A stretch of 64,000 nt of DNA from Ailurus styani. Lineage: Eukaryota; Chordata; Mammalia; Carnivora; Ailuridae. The first letter of the stretch is position 1. Each line of letters starts with the position of its first letter. Below, in pieces: positions 52,941 through 64,000 of the stretch. Made by a program: the position numbers and the translations under genes. The notes under the pieces are model-generated. The model saw nothing but the letters and a program-made list of their open reading frames with translations. It was not told the DNA's origin and ran no database searches. The stretch is taken from positions 1,510,896-1,574,895 of the forward strand of contig LNAC01000163.1 of assembly GCA_002007465.1 (NCBI GenBank), written 5' to 3'.

Positions 52941-53008
52941 AATTCACAGACCTGTACCCCTTGGGCAAAAAAAAAAAAAAAAAAAAAAAAAAAATGAACN
53001 GAAGAACG
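52941..53008 (+). mobile_element. Minimal L1 3'-end insertion
   Basis: About 25 bp of the L1 3' end (aattcacagacctgtacccc) plus a poly(A) run at 52967-52994, between TSDs TTAAGAACATGCATG (52926-52940 and 53009-53023). An N at 53000 and a few extra bases lie between the tail and the second TSD. Confidence 0.7.
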
Positions 53009-53025
53009 TTAAGAACATGCATGGC

Positions 53026-53218
53026 CTGGACCCCGGGGTAGCTCAATTGGTTAAGCGTCTGCCTTTGGCTCAGGTCGTGATCCCAGGGTCCCGGGGTTGA
53101 GCCTTGGATGGAGCTCCCTACTCAGCAGGGAGCCTGCTTCTCCCTCTGCCTACAGCTTCCCCTGCTTGTTTTCTCTCTCTGACAAATAAATGAATAAAAT
53201 CTTATTAAAAAAAAAAAG
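53026..53218 (+). mobile_element. Can-SINE, sense, diverged head
   Basis: The head is 'ccccggggtagctcaattgg'. TSD AAGAACATGCATGGC at 53011-53025 and 53219-53233, overlapping the L1 TSD. Confidence 0.94.
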
Positions 53219-53307
53219 AAGAACATGCATGGCTCACACACTTTACTATTTGGGGAAAAATACATTTAAATTCCTGTTTCAAACTATTCATAAAAATAAA
53301 ATACATC

Positions 53308-53504
53308 GGGTGCCTGGGTGGCTCAGTGGGTTAAAGCCTCTGCCTTCGGCTCAGGTCATGATCTCAGGGTCCTGGGATCGAGGCCCGCATCGGGCTCTCT
53401 NNNNNNTGGCAGGGAGCCTGCTTCCTCCTCTCTCTCTGCCTGCCTCTCTGCCTACTTGTGATCTCTCTCCCTCTGTGAAATAAATAAATAAAATCTTTTA
53501 AAAA
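53308..53504 (+). mobile_element. Can-SINE, sense, with 6-N gap
   Basis: AAATACATC flanks it on both sides. The gap 53401-53406 replaces part of the 'ctctgctc(a/g)gcaggg' stretch. Confidence 0.95.
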
Positions 53505-53688
53505 AATACATCTGGAATAATGAATAAAATGTAAGAACACACACACACAAAACCGAACATACACTAAAACACCAAAAAACAAAAACCCAAAGATAAACCT
53601 AAACAAAACTAGCCAAACTAATAGCAATGAACTAATTAACCACTATGATTCAATACTTGATATAAGTAGATCAAAAATATGTCTCTGG

Positions 53689-53901
53689 GGGTGCCTGGGT
53701 GGTTCAGTGGGTTAAAGCCTCTGCTTTCAGCTCAGGTCATGATCTCAGGGTCCTGGGATCAAGTCCTGCATCAGGCTCCCTGCTTAGCAGGGAGCTTGCT
53801 TCCTCCTGTCTCTCTGTCTGCCTGTCTGCCTACTTGTGATCTCTCTCTCTGTCAAATAAATAAATAAACAAACAAACAAATAAATAAATCTTAAAAAAAA
53901 A
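53689..53901 (+). mobile_element. Can-SINE, sense
   Basis: TSD GTCTCTGG at 53681-53688 and 53902-53909. Tail (AAAC)n/(AAAT)n. Confidence 0.94.
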
Positions 53902-53909
53902 GTCTCTGG

Positions 53910-56900
53910 ATGAACTTGCAGGCAATGAGAAATGGAAATGTGGTTGGCTAAGTGGTTTCATGACATGAGAAGATAAAATTACACTGACTGTCCAGGAGTT
54001 GCACAGCTCTTCATAGTTCTCAAGTCAGGCAAGAATTTTGGTCTGTGCACTTCATACCAAGCACACTCTGTGAGGGGATGACTGGACAATGGCCTGAGCT
54101 TGAGTAGCACAGACTGATTTCTGGTTTTGGCCCGCAGGCAAGTCAGAGCATAACATACCAGAGAGTAACACATCAGTGCTACTCATCTGAAACAGCTCCG
54201 GCAGGAAAGGTGTGGGCGTGGGTGGGCAATGTGTCCATTCTCTGTACCTCTGACATGATCGAGCTGGATGGACTGCATATTCTTCCAGGGATCCTCTCCT
54301 GATGTTCCTTTCAGGCGATCTTTCCAATAATTGAGGGACTTAAGCCCAGGGTCATACTCCTATGCTGTAGAACAAAGATCTCTCTCTCTCTCTCTCTCTA
54401 ATCAAGATAGGCAGGCGACAGGGCCTTTCAGAGGCCACAGGAGAGCCAAGCTACTTCCCTAATTTTTAGCTTCCAGTAAATATGTTAAAAGTGAAGAAAT
54501 GGCAAAACCAGAGTTATTTTGCATATATACATTTAGCATGTTAATGCTTTGAATACACACATATAGCAATAATTTTGTATATAACTCATTTGGTGATAAT
54601 GTCGAAACCAAATTTGAGTCCTTTCTTGAATGTGAAGCTCAGATCTTCCTGGCTTTCTGGTGTTGGTCCTGGTTAAAGTTAAATGCCCAGAACTTACAGT
54701 CTGTATGTTAATAGCCAAGTAGTTCTAGCCTTGGCTAGATGCCCTTCTTGGCCAAGATGCAAAACCTCATTGATACATACCTAATGAAAACAACGCTGTT
54801 CCTGGCTTTATAAACAATTGTGTAGCAACGTCACACCAGTTGTGGGCTTGATTTTTAAGACCCCCTTTAAAGTAGGTAAGTGTCTATGAACAAATAATTT
54901 AAAGTTCTGAATTGTGCAGACCTTCCCTTGCCTTCCTTCCAGGCCCTGATTAGCTAACAGGGTCACGGTCTGTCCTTGTCATGTCTAGCTCAAGAAAGTG
55001 AAACTACATCATCTGGGGACAAAGGAATACTTGTCCTTTGTTCATTCTTCTCTGGTGTTTTCTGGTTCTGTTCCACTCCCACATTCAGAGCAGTAGGGCA
55101 AGAGGAACACAGGCCCACGGGAGGATTGCTCCTCCCGGAAGCCGGCACCCACCTCCCTCCGAAACGCATGCCTGAAGCTCTCTCTCAGAGCGGGAAAACC
55201 TGACCCTCTCACTGCTGGTCAGTGGGTCTGCGTTTGGATTCTTCTCTGACCATCTCAGAGAGAGAGATGATCCTCCTTTGAACTCACAAGGGGGCTTGCC
55301 TCTCTTGTGGCCCTTACCGCACACCCTTGGAATATGCTCCCAAGAGAAACCAAAATTGTGATATAATACCAAGTACCCCTGAAGGAAGGCGGAGCAGGTG
55401 GAGACGTTTCAGGGTTTCTGAGTGGCTTGTCAGAGCAGAGCATAAGACTCTGTCTGACAGCCCGGAACACTGATTTGTTTGGAGAGACAAAGGTCCGGAG
55501 TTGTGTGCCTCAGCCTACTGGTTAAGTAAAAACAATTCAGACTTCGAAGGACAACCAGAGAGGGAAGAAATGAGCAGGGGACATGGCAGAGGAGAGAAGC
55601 AGAGACTCCAACAGTGAATGGAACACACCGCCTGGGTGAGGGGGGCTGTTTCAAAGGACTTTTGGGAACAGGGATGACTAGTGTTCAATTTTAAATTCTT
55701 CTATGGCCACCATGTAATTACCCTTCCTCTCCACAAACCATTAGCTATGTCTACTGTTAAATTAATTATACAAGGAGGCCATTAGACAGAGTGTCTCTAA
55801 TGCCATAGTGCCTACCTAAGCAAGCCAAAATCTAAGCCGGTAAATGCCTCAAGGTTATGAAATCGAAACCTAAGGACAGCCAATCCCTAAGAGCCAACTA
55901 GGTTTTAAGCTACAGAATTAATAATTTCCTTTCTTTGCTTCTGCCTTTTAACTATAAAAGTCTTTCCTCAACTCTCCTCAAAGGAATGCTTCTAATCACT
56001 TGGAGTTATTCAAATAAGTTCTTAGGGTTTTAATATGACTTAGTTAATCTTTTAACACTATGAAAAGGTTTTGTGCAAATGAAATTGTTCACGTGTTTGT
56101 TTTTGCTTTTTTGTGGAAATCAGTGAAGGAGGCGTTTCCCCTCCAGGTCACCATGGTAGGGACAGGACTGGTATGCTGGCCCGAGGGATGACCCGTGTGC
56201 TTGACTGATTCCGTGAACTGAGAAGCTCTGAGCCAGAGTGACTTTAACCCCCAGAATCTCCCTCAAGTTGGGGGAAGGCATTGGGCTTTCTGGAGGTTAT
56301 AGAACGGAGGTTCGAGCCAATCCTATCTGGATCTACAAGGGCGAAGAAAGCCAAGCAGAGATGTGAGTTAACTCTAGCTCTTTGCGATCTTGCCTTCTCA
56401 TCCGACTAGACCCAAAAGGGACCTTCACTTTTGCAGAACTACTATCGGCAGCTAACCTCATAGGTCCAGGATGGATGTGGGAGAAGGCAGGACAGAAAAG
56501 ATCCCAGGGACAGTGCCTCTGGGGGTTGGAGGAGAGGAGGGAGCACTGGAAAAAAGATTGGCAGGTTTGACTGCACACTGTGTGGGCAAGAGCTCTAGCA
56601 AGAGGAAACTGTGCTCTCTGACCATGACACTCCAGAATAGAGTTATTTGTAATAATAAGTGATTGCCTTTTTCTTCCCATGTTTTAAAGCAGCAGTTTTT
56701 ATACACCTCCCCCCACTGCCCAACCAGGATCAAAGGTCTTTGTTTTCCTGGACAAATGACCCAAAGGAGAGCCTCTGGCAGAAGAGGGCAGGCCCAGGGC
56801 AGAAAACAGGTTCAAAGAGGGTGAATTCTCCCCTCTCCTGCCTCAGGGGAGCCAGCGGACGCCTGGCAAGGTCAGTCTGCCCAAAGCCTGCTCCGTGGAG

Positions 56901-57199
56901 GTGCCAATAATTGGATGAGGACCTCCCTGGGCTCCCTGCCTCAGAGAAGACTTGTTCCAGCCTCGTATTTACACCTCCGTCTGGCTGTGCAGCCGGGCCT
57001 AGCACAGCTAGGAGCCAGCTCTGCCACAGGGGACAGGCATGCGGAGGCGCAGCTCGGCCATGCTTCCAGAACAGTGGGCACAGGGGTGCTGAGGAAATCG
57101 GCTGGCATGGTGGCCCTTCTTGCCACTCCACCTGCTTTTTTAACTCTGGGCAAGTACCTGCATGGCCAGCTTGCTCTCTGTTTTTTGCTTCCTCAGGTT
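53910..57199. other. 3.3-kb SINE-free intergenic interval
   Basis: The longest stretch in the window without a recognisable transposon apart from a (CT)n run at 54379-54399. Overlapping frames at 56330-57220 (up to 133 codons) lie on both strands with no domain. I see no exon. Given the repeat load elsewhere, lack of SINEs here may mean constraint, or chance. Confidence 0.4.
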
Positions 57200-58370
57200 T
57201 CTATTTAAATTCTAGTTAGTTAACATACAGTGTAATATTAGTCTCAGGTGTAGAATTTAGTGATTCATCGCTTCCATATAGCACCTGGTGTCATCATTGG
57301 TCCCCATCACCTATTTCACCCATCCCCTCACCCACCTCCCTCCCCTCTGGGGACCATCAGTGTGTTCTCTGTAGTTGAGAGCCTGTTTCTTGGTTTTCCC
57401 CTCTTTTTCCTATATTTGTTTCTTAAATTCCAAATTCCACATATGAGTGAAGTCATGTGGTCTTTGTCTTTCTCTGACTGGCTTATCTCACGTTGCATCA
57501 TGCTCTCTAGCTCCATCCAGGTTGTTGCAAATGGCAAGATTGCATTCATTTTTATGGCTGAGTAATATTCTATTATGTAAATATACCACACCTTCATTAT
57601 CTACTCATCGGTCAATGGACATTTGGACTCTCTCCATGATTTGAGTATTGTTGATAATGCTGCTGTAAACATCGGGGTACATGTACCCCTTTGAATCTGT
57701 TTTTATGTATCCTTTGGACAAATACCTAGTAGAGCAATTGCTGGGTCATAAGGTAGTTCTATTTTTAACTTTATGAACCTCCATATTGTTTTCCAGAATG
57801 GCCGCATCAGTTTGCATTCCCACCAACAAGAGGGTCCCCTTTCTCCACATCTTCACCAATACCTATTGTTATTGGATTGTTAATTTTAGCCATTCTGACA
57901 GGTGTGAGGTGGTACCTTATTGTAGTTTTGATTTGTATTTCCCTGATGATGAGTGCTGTTGAACATCTTTTCATGTGTCTGTTGCCCATCTGTATGTCTT
58001 CTTTGGAAAAATGTCTATTCATGTCTTCTGCCCATTTTTTTTAACTGGGCTATTAGGTTTTTTGTGTGTCAAGTTTTATAAGTTCTTTATAGATTTTAGA
58101 TATTTGCCCTTTATCATAAATGTCATTTGCAAATATCTTCTCTCATTCCACAGGCTGCCTTTGAAATTCATTGATTGTTTCCTTCATTGTGCAGAAGCTT
58201 CTTATTTTGGTGAAGTCCCAATAGTTTATTTTTGCTTTTGGTTCCCCTGCCTCAGGAGAGGTGTCTAGTAAGAAGTTGCGATGGCCAGTGTCGAAGAGGT
58301 TACTGCCTGTGTTCTCCTCTAGGATTTTAATGGTTTTCTGTCTCGCATTTAGGTCTTTAATGCATAGCCG
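57200..58370 (-). mobile_element. L1 3' part, 5' truncated
   Basis: 3' end at about 57200 (antisense 'taaattctagttagttaaca'), 3' UTR to about 57330, then ORF2. Minus frames at 57328-57597 (YIIEYYSAIK), 57807-58022 ([10 protein letters not shown]) and 58143-58397 (LNARQKTIKILEEN) are successive ORF2 C-terminal pieces split by frameshifts. The poly(A) is lost. It is the best-preserved L1 in the window, but dead. Confidence 0.9.
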
Positions 58371-58844
58371 TCTCTTTATTCGTCTCTGCTCCTTCATGCC
58401 CCTTTACGCTTCCCACAAATCACATTGCCATTTTCTTCCATCTCCTCAGACTTTCTTCTACCTCTCTCTTCATTCCTTTCAAGGGATAAGTCACACTTTC
58501 AAACTTTGGATACCATAACAGGGGAAAAACTTCTTTCCTCATCTAAAACTCCCCACTACCTTCTTGGCGGGGGACTGTTCCTCTTCTTGGGTGTGGGTAC
58601 GCCACTTTTGAGATGAACTCAGGATCCGGCTTAATTTTTCTACATATTAAATGAAGAAAGCTTTTGAAGGTGGGAGTGAGGTGGGAGGATTCAAGATGAA
58701 GGACACAGGAGATATGAGGTTGTGTGTTGGGGAGCAAAAGTCTTTTTTATGGGGGGAGCAAATGTCTTAAAGTGACTCTTCTTTGGTGATTGAGAGGGGA
58801 AAGGGGAATTTGGAGAATGTAGGAGAAGGGGATGATGATGAAGA
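58371..58844. other. Intergenic interval
   Basis: Nothing recognised. Confidence 0.45.
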
Positions 58845-59090
58845 AGATGATAGCAACTGTTATTTATCTGGTAATTAATTTTTGCCAGGCATTATGCCAA
58901 ACCCTTTTTGTTCATCATCATTCGACCCAATCTTCCAACAATGTTGTAGATTACATTTTATTATTTTCCTTTTGCTGCTGAGGAAACTGAGGCTCAAAGA
59001 GCTTAAAGGACTTGCCCAAAGTAACACAGCTAGGACACTCTGAGCCAGAATTTAAGTTCTATCTGACTTCAAAGTCCAGATTCTTAATGA
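58845..59090 (-). mobile_element. MIR, antisense, nearly full length
   Basis: 'tttgccaggcattatgccaa', 'gctgaggaaactgaggctca', 'cttgcccaaagtaacacagc' and 'gagccagaatttaagttcta' follow antisense MIR order. Confidence 0.85.
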
Positions 59091-59408
59091 TGAAAAAATA
59101 TTGACTTGCCACGAAAAATTTTATGTCTGGATATTCAGAAAGGCACAAGGTCGAGTTTGTAGGTAACTAGATTAACTACCTGGGAGGCTGAGTGACCCTG
59201 TTCTTCATTTTGTGTGAGAGTAGATGGCACTGAGGTGGTCACTAAGAGATGGAGTGGTCCACTATTTGCAGATGCTGGCTGACTGGCTGCCTCTCAGAGT
59301 CTGGGCCCTTCATCCAGCTTTCCAGGATTTGGTCAGCCTGGCACTCTTCATTCCTATGGGATGAAGCAACCCAAAGGGAAGGGAACAAGAGACAGGGAGT
59401 TGGAACTA
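59091..59408. other. Intergenic interval
   Basis: Nothing recognised. Confidence 0.4.
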
Positions 59409-59421
59409 CCCAGGTTCTTTC

Positions 59422-59480
59422 TTTCTTTCTTTCTTTCTTTCTTTTTTTTATTTTAAAGATATTTATTTATTTATTTATTT

Positions 59481-59519
<39 letters not shown>

Positions 59520-59666
59520 CAAGTAGGCTGAGAGGCAGGCAGAGAGAGAGGAGGAAGCAGGCTTCCTGCTGAGCAGAGAGCCCAATGCGGGCCTCGATCC
59601 CAGGACCCTGAGATCATGACCTGAGCCGAAGGCAGAGGCTTTAACCCGCTGAGCCACCCAGGCGCC
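59422..59666 (-). mobile_element. Can-SINE, antisense
   Basis: TSD CCCAGGTTCTTTC at 59409-59421 and 59667-59679. The tail grew into a (TTTC)n run. (GA)n at 59485-59515. Confidence 0.97.
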
Positions 59667-59706
59667 CCCAGGTTCTTTCATACACACCAGTGTTTTGAAG
59701 ATTTCT

Positions 59707-59931
59707 TTTCTTTTTTTTCCCCCCTAAGCTTTATTTTTTTATTTTAGAGAGAGAGTGAGAGCAGGAATGTGAGCAAGGGGGAGGGCAGAGGGAGAGAGAA
59801 TCCTTCAAGCAGACTCCCTGCTGAGCACAGAGACTGATGCTCATGCCAGCTCTATCCCAGGACCCTGAGATCATGACTTGAGCTGAAATCAAGAGTCAGA
59901 CACCCAACCAACTGGGTCACCCAGGTGCCCC
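59707..59931 (-). mobile_element. Can-SINE, antisense, older type
   Basis: TSD AGT(G/A)TTTTGAAGATTTCT at 59689-59706 and 59932-59949. Confidence 0.96.
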
Positions 59932-60043
59932 AGTATTTTGAAGATTTCTAGTCAATAAGCTATTTTAATAATACTTCCCAAAATAAAACATTTTACAGTC
60001 TAATCTAAGTTTCTTATATTATTGTTTAAAACCATTTACTTTG

Positions 60044-60250
60044 TTGGGGCACCTGGGTGACTCAGTCGTTAAGCGTCTGCCTTTGGCTCAGGTCATGATC
60101 CCAGGGTCCTGGGATCGAGCCCCACATTGGGCTCCCTGCTCTGCAGGAAGCCTGCTTCTCCCTCTCCCACTCCCCCTGGTTGTGTGTCCCTCTCTCGCTG
60201 TGTTTCTCTCTGTCAAATAAATAAATAAAATCTTAAAAACAAACAAAAAA
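60044..60250 (+). mobile_element. Can-SINE, sense, arctoid-like type
   Basis: 'ggggcacctgggtgactcag', 'tcgttaagcgtctgcctttg', 'cccactccccctggttgtgt'. Confidence 0.94.
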
Positions 60251-61644
60251 CCACGCAGTTTCAGAGGAAGAGACTGTAGGATATTGCTGCTAGAAGGAAC
60301 CCCTGCTTCACTGCACAGATGATGAGTCCAAGGCTCTAAGATGGCTTTAAAATCACAGATCGATATTTAAGTCCTTTCCCTGCTACTTACTAATGGTGTG
60401 ACCTTGAGCCAGAGACAGGATCAGCTCCTTCCTCCCCAAAACAACACCTACCCAGCTGAGTGATGTACTCCATGTGAGGTACCCAGGTAAGGTCCTGGGA
60501 GGAGAAAGTGGTCAACAAATGGTACTGCCTTCCCATGGGCAATATGTTCCACCGTTCAGGGTAGAACTAGGGCCAGAACCTTGTTTTCTGATTCTCATAT
60601 GGGGTGTGCGTGTGTGTGTGTACACACATGTGCACGTGTACCACAGGAGCATTGGTAACGTTTGCTTCCCTGGAGTAACACGGTCTAGTCATCCTGTAAT
60701 TAGGTAGGGCTTTATCATTTCAAAGCACTCACTTAGATGCTATCGTTCACCCAGTGGGGCCACATGGAAAAGCCATACAGGGTTGGTATTCCTAGGCCCA
60801 CTTTGCACATCAGGGATGGGAGGTCGAGAGAACGTGGTTTCCTTCTGTCCCCTGCCTAGTCAGGGGCAGACCTAGACCACCATCCAGATCTTCTGCCTCC
60901 CTATCTCTACCTCTTTCCACGGGTGCACAATGCCTCCCCATCCTAAAGGCTAGAGAGTTCCACCAAAGAGATAAGGAATAGTGAAAAAAAATACACACTG
61001 GGGGTCATAAATGACATAAGTAACCGACAATCCTGATTAGATAGCGAGGGGAAAATTGGACTTTGATACGATTGAGCAAAAGGCAAAGAGAACACTGACA
61101 AGGCGGTAAACAGCTTGTCAGGAGGGAATTTGGGACAGTGGGGGCTGGTGGGCACTGCTGACCCCAGTGTAACTCTTCCCTGTCAGGTAACTACTGGTCG
61201 CCCTAATCCTGAAATTCTGTAGCCCTGTCCTTTCTGACTCCATCTCTCCAGCATCCTAACTGCCCATATATGTTTCCTCAGACAAGGCAAACCTCGTTCT
61301 TTAAAACATTCAGGCTTTAGTCGTTTCTAGTCTCAAGGGGGTGGTATTTCTATGCCCTAGAATCTAGATCATCTTAAATTCTCACTGTCCTTCTGCGCAT
61401 AGGTCTTCTAGTCTGATGCACTCCCTCAGATGGTAGGAGCACGGCTTAGCCATTTAGCAGTCTGGAATATCTAGACTTTTCGTTCATGTTACTTCATGGA
61501 GTCTTCATTGAACCCCGCAGTAACAAATTACCACCACCTCCACCACCACCACAACAACAGCTTGGTACTTTTTAAATATGCACTCTCTTATTTGGTTTGA
61601 TTTGATTTGATTCTCACCTCAACTTTCTCCTCCCCCTTTTTATT
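60251..61644. other. Intergenic interval
   Basis: A MIR scrap at about 60365-60430, an antisense MIR at 60700-60900, and a CCACCA-rich patch at 61530-61558. No gene recognised. Confidence 0.4.
60700..60900 (-). mobile_element. MIR-like, antisense
   Basis: 'atttcaaagcactcacttag', 'cactttgcacatcagggatg' and 'caggggcagacctagaccac' fit a diverged antisense MIR. Confidence 0.5.
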
Positions 61645-61857
61645 TTTATTTATTTATTTATTTTTAAAGATTTTATTTATTTATTTGACCCAGAGCAAGA
61701 GAGAGATTACAAGTAGGCAGAGCAGCAGGCAGAGAGAGAAGAGGAAGCAGGCTCCCCGCTGAGCAGAGAGCCCGATGTGGGCCTCGATCCCAGGACCCTG
61801 AGATCATGACCTGAGCCGAAAGCATAGGCTTTAACCCACTGAGCCACCCAGGCGCCC
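61645..61857 (-). mobile_element. Can-SINE, antisense
   Basis: CTCCTCCC lies on both flanks. The tail side is (ATTT)n. Confidence 0.94.
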
Positions 61858-62549
61858 CTCTCCTCCCACTCTTTAGATTAGAAGTCTCTTGACAACAGGC
61901 TTGTCTTATTCATCGTGTGTTCTCTGAAAAAGTATACTCTCTGCAAAATGCCTCTGGAGCTAACCAAATGCCTTAAACAGAGAAGCTCAATGCACATTTT
62001 GGGAACCATGCTGAAATAACACTAGCTCCATCCCTGTGACCAAAATAATGACTGGTGCTTTCAGGATGCTGACACCATCCCAGCTCCCACAGCAGATCGC
62101 AAGACAACAAGGAAACATCTGCAGCACAGATTAGAAAAGAGATCTTAAAATCCCAGATTGTCCCAATCATGGGACTTCCTTGCATCCTGTGGATGTGGCC
62201 CCTTTTTATGAAAGTTCTTCCCCTAAATATTATTAACCCTCTACTGAGTGTAATTCTATGATCCAGGAGATTTACTTGCGTGTTACAAGTTTGTTTGTGG
62301 ACTCAGACCTCATAGTGCTCACAAATACATTGAATTCGTGGCCCATCATATTCAAATCAGAACTATCTAGGGTGGAGTGGGGACTGGAGAATTAACGTGG
62401 CAATTGTTGGAGGTAGAACAGAAACGCTCATGAATGACATCATCGGATTTTTGCCTGTCGGGAGAGTCTGCAGTTGGAAACCTTTAAGCCAGAAGTATGC
62501 ATTCAGATCAGGCCATTTAATAAAAATGTCCTTTGTGCTACACCCCTTG

Positions 62550-62695
62550 CCAGATGTCATTTCATTCCCACCTCGTAATCAGTTTTGGGTGGAGGCATGA
62601 CCAGCCCATTTTACCAACGGCAACACTGAGGACCAGAGAGGTTGGAGGCTTCCCCAGTGTTCCACAGCCCCCCGAGTCCCACGCTCTTTCTACAT
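62550..62695 (-). mobile_element. MIR, antisense
   Basis: 'cattttaccaacggcaacac', 'tgaggaccagagaggttgga' and 'cccgagtcccacgctctttc' are antisense MIR landmarks. Confidence 0.65.
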
Positions 62696-63119
62696 ATCAT
62701 GTCCTATCTCCGTTTTGAACATTTTACTGCCTTAAGAGCCTTAAGAAACAAACCCAAACCACCCTGCAGGCAGTCAGTATGGTTCAGGCACTGCTGTCTC
62801 TCTAAGCTCTGGAAGCCTTGCCCTTGCTTTCCTGAACTTTGAGTTTCGGTTGCACATCCAAGCCCAGAGGTGGCCAAATGCTGATGCCACGGAAGCAGCA
62901 GCAGGTGGCACCAGTCAGGGGTGAATGTGTTCACGCTCCTCTGCCACACCTGGCCAGGCTGCTATCCACGTGAAACGATGCCCAGCAAGAGCGGGGTCAC
63001 CCAGATCTGCCGACGCAAGGCATTCTTCCCTGATGAATGCAGGTTTAATGTCCAAGGTTATGAACCGCTGGGAGGGGGAGAGGGAAAGGGCTCGTCTATG
63101 CGGTCTGTGGTCGCCAAAA

Positions 63120-63310
63120 GGTACAGCTCTGCTTTAGACCACCGGCTTGGAGGAAACAGGAGTCCCTGTGTGCCTGTCCCATGACTCTAGGCAAGTTACT
63201 TGGTCTCTCTGCACGAGAGTTTCCCTATCCAGAAAATAGGAGTAGTAAACCTCTCCTTAGAGGGGTGCTGAGATGGCAGATCATGTATGAAAAGAACCAG
63301 ATCCTAACGC
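63120..63310 (+). mobile_element. MIR
   Basis: 'actctaggcaagttacttgg', 'tttccctatccagaaaatag' and 'aaaagaaccagatcctaacg' follow MIR order. Confidence 0.65.
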
Positions 63311-64000
63311 CTCAAAAAGATAGCTATTATTATCTGTATTGCTGTCATTGTTATAACAAGAATAGTTCACGCAGGTACATAAATAAGATTATTTCTACCC
63401 TGCATCTCTGGGCAGGTGGCACATTTCAGTCACAATTCTGATACTCCAGCCCTGACCCCCAACAGCAGTCACTAACCCTGCTCTCCATTCTATCGTCACT
63501 CTCCTCCATTCTCCTTTGGCAAAAATCAAACCTAATGAAACTCTCATATCCCCATATCAGGTCATCTTAGCTTGCATGAGCATCAGGTGCAGATGGGGAA
63601 GCAAGAAACGAGGCCTTCAGGGGGCACATGGAGTCAAGAATGCTGATGACCTTTACCTGGCCTGGCCCTTCGCTCTCCTTAGGACAGGTCTTGGCCAGAA
63701 TTTCCCAGCCAAAGAAAGGAGCCTCAGTTTTGTGTTTCAAACATTTCAATTTCCTTTAATACTCATGTTCAATGTCTAATGTTCTCCCACTTTTAGAAGC
63801 TGTCTGAGCCTATACTCTCTTAAGACAACTTAGTTCTCTGCTTCTTTTTCCTTCATTCCATTGACAGTTCACTTATTAGAGCATCACACCCTGTACCACT
63901 GAGCACTTTGATTTTTAGGGTTTTTCCCCCCCTTCCATTTTATGAGTTATTCCAAAGGAATATAGTCCTGACAATTTTATGCTTTCTTGTCATCATGGTC

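Larger units (their letters stand above)
61858..64000. other. Intergenic interval to the right edge
   Basis: 2.1 kb without SINEs, with two MIRs (62550, 63120). No exon recognised; the next gene on this side of PGAP4 in other mammals, ALDOB, is not seen within the window. Confidence 0.4.

Noticed and set aside
57328..58397. Minus-strand frames with protein similarity
   Set aside because: Not host genes; they are broken ORF2 pieces of an L1.
61858..64000. Start of a neighbouring gene (ALDOB expected on this side)
   Set aside because: No exon sequence recognised; the gene probably lies beyond the window.

Overview
This window is nuclear DNA from a carnivoran mammal, most likely a musteloid or mustelid. 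About sixty copies of tRNA-Lys-derived Can-SINE elements are scattered through it. They show the head gcgcctgggtggctcag, a CT-rich 3' part and an AAATAAATAAAATCTT tail. Many are of the 'gtgggttaaagcctctgcc' type that I associate with mustelids. The remaining repeats are typically mammalian: L1, L2, MIR, MLT1/MaLR solo LTRs and hAT-like DNA elements. There are no bacterial or organellar features.

Only one protein-coding gene is supported: PGAP4 (TMEM246), the Golgi GalNAc transferase that adds a side chain to GPI anchors. Its 403-codon reading frame lies intact in one exon (CDS 30144-31355, + strand). A CpG island at about 11.2-12.7 kb, with a good splice donor at 12225/12226, is the likely promoter and non-coding first exon. 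The coding exon begins after a clear acceptor at 30067. The 3' UTR probably ends near 34020. The intron of about 18 kb is packed with SINEs, L1 pieces, a MIR-SINE nest and a U6 pseudogene.

Layout: 1-11.2 kb is upstream intergenic sequence, dense in forward Can-SINEs, with a nested pair of MaLR LTRs. 11.2-12.8 kb is the CpG island, with an assembly gap and a flanking TG/CG tract. 12.8-30.07 kb is the inferred intron. 30.07-34.02 kb is the PGAP4 coding exon and 3' UTR. 34-64 kb is downstream intergenic sequence with L2, L1 and MaLR copies, a second CpG-rich island without a gene (50.2-50.7 kb), and long stretches in which I recognise nothing. No exon of a neighbouring gene was recognised.

I found no undescribed multi-gene system. 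The best leads are a probable U6/L1 chimeric retropseudogene (14.5-14.7 kb), the orphan CpG island at 50.2 kb beside an L1 remnant, an 8-codon uORF just before PGAP4, inverted Can-SINE pairs in the intron, a duplicated sequence flanking the N gap in the promoter island, and a site hit twice by retrotransposition (52.93-53.23 kb). Repeat family names come from remembered consensus patterns, not a database search. Repeat boundaries are approximate unless target-site duplications (TSDs) are given.
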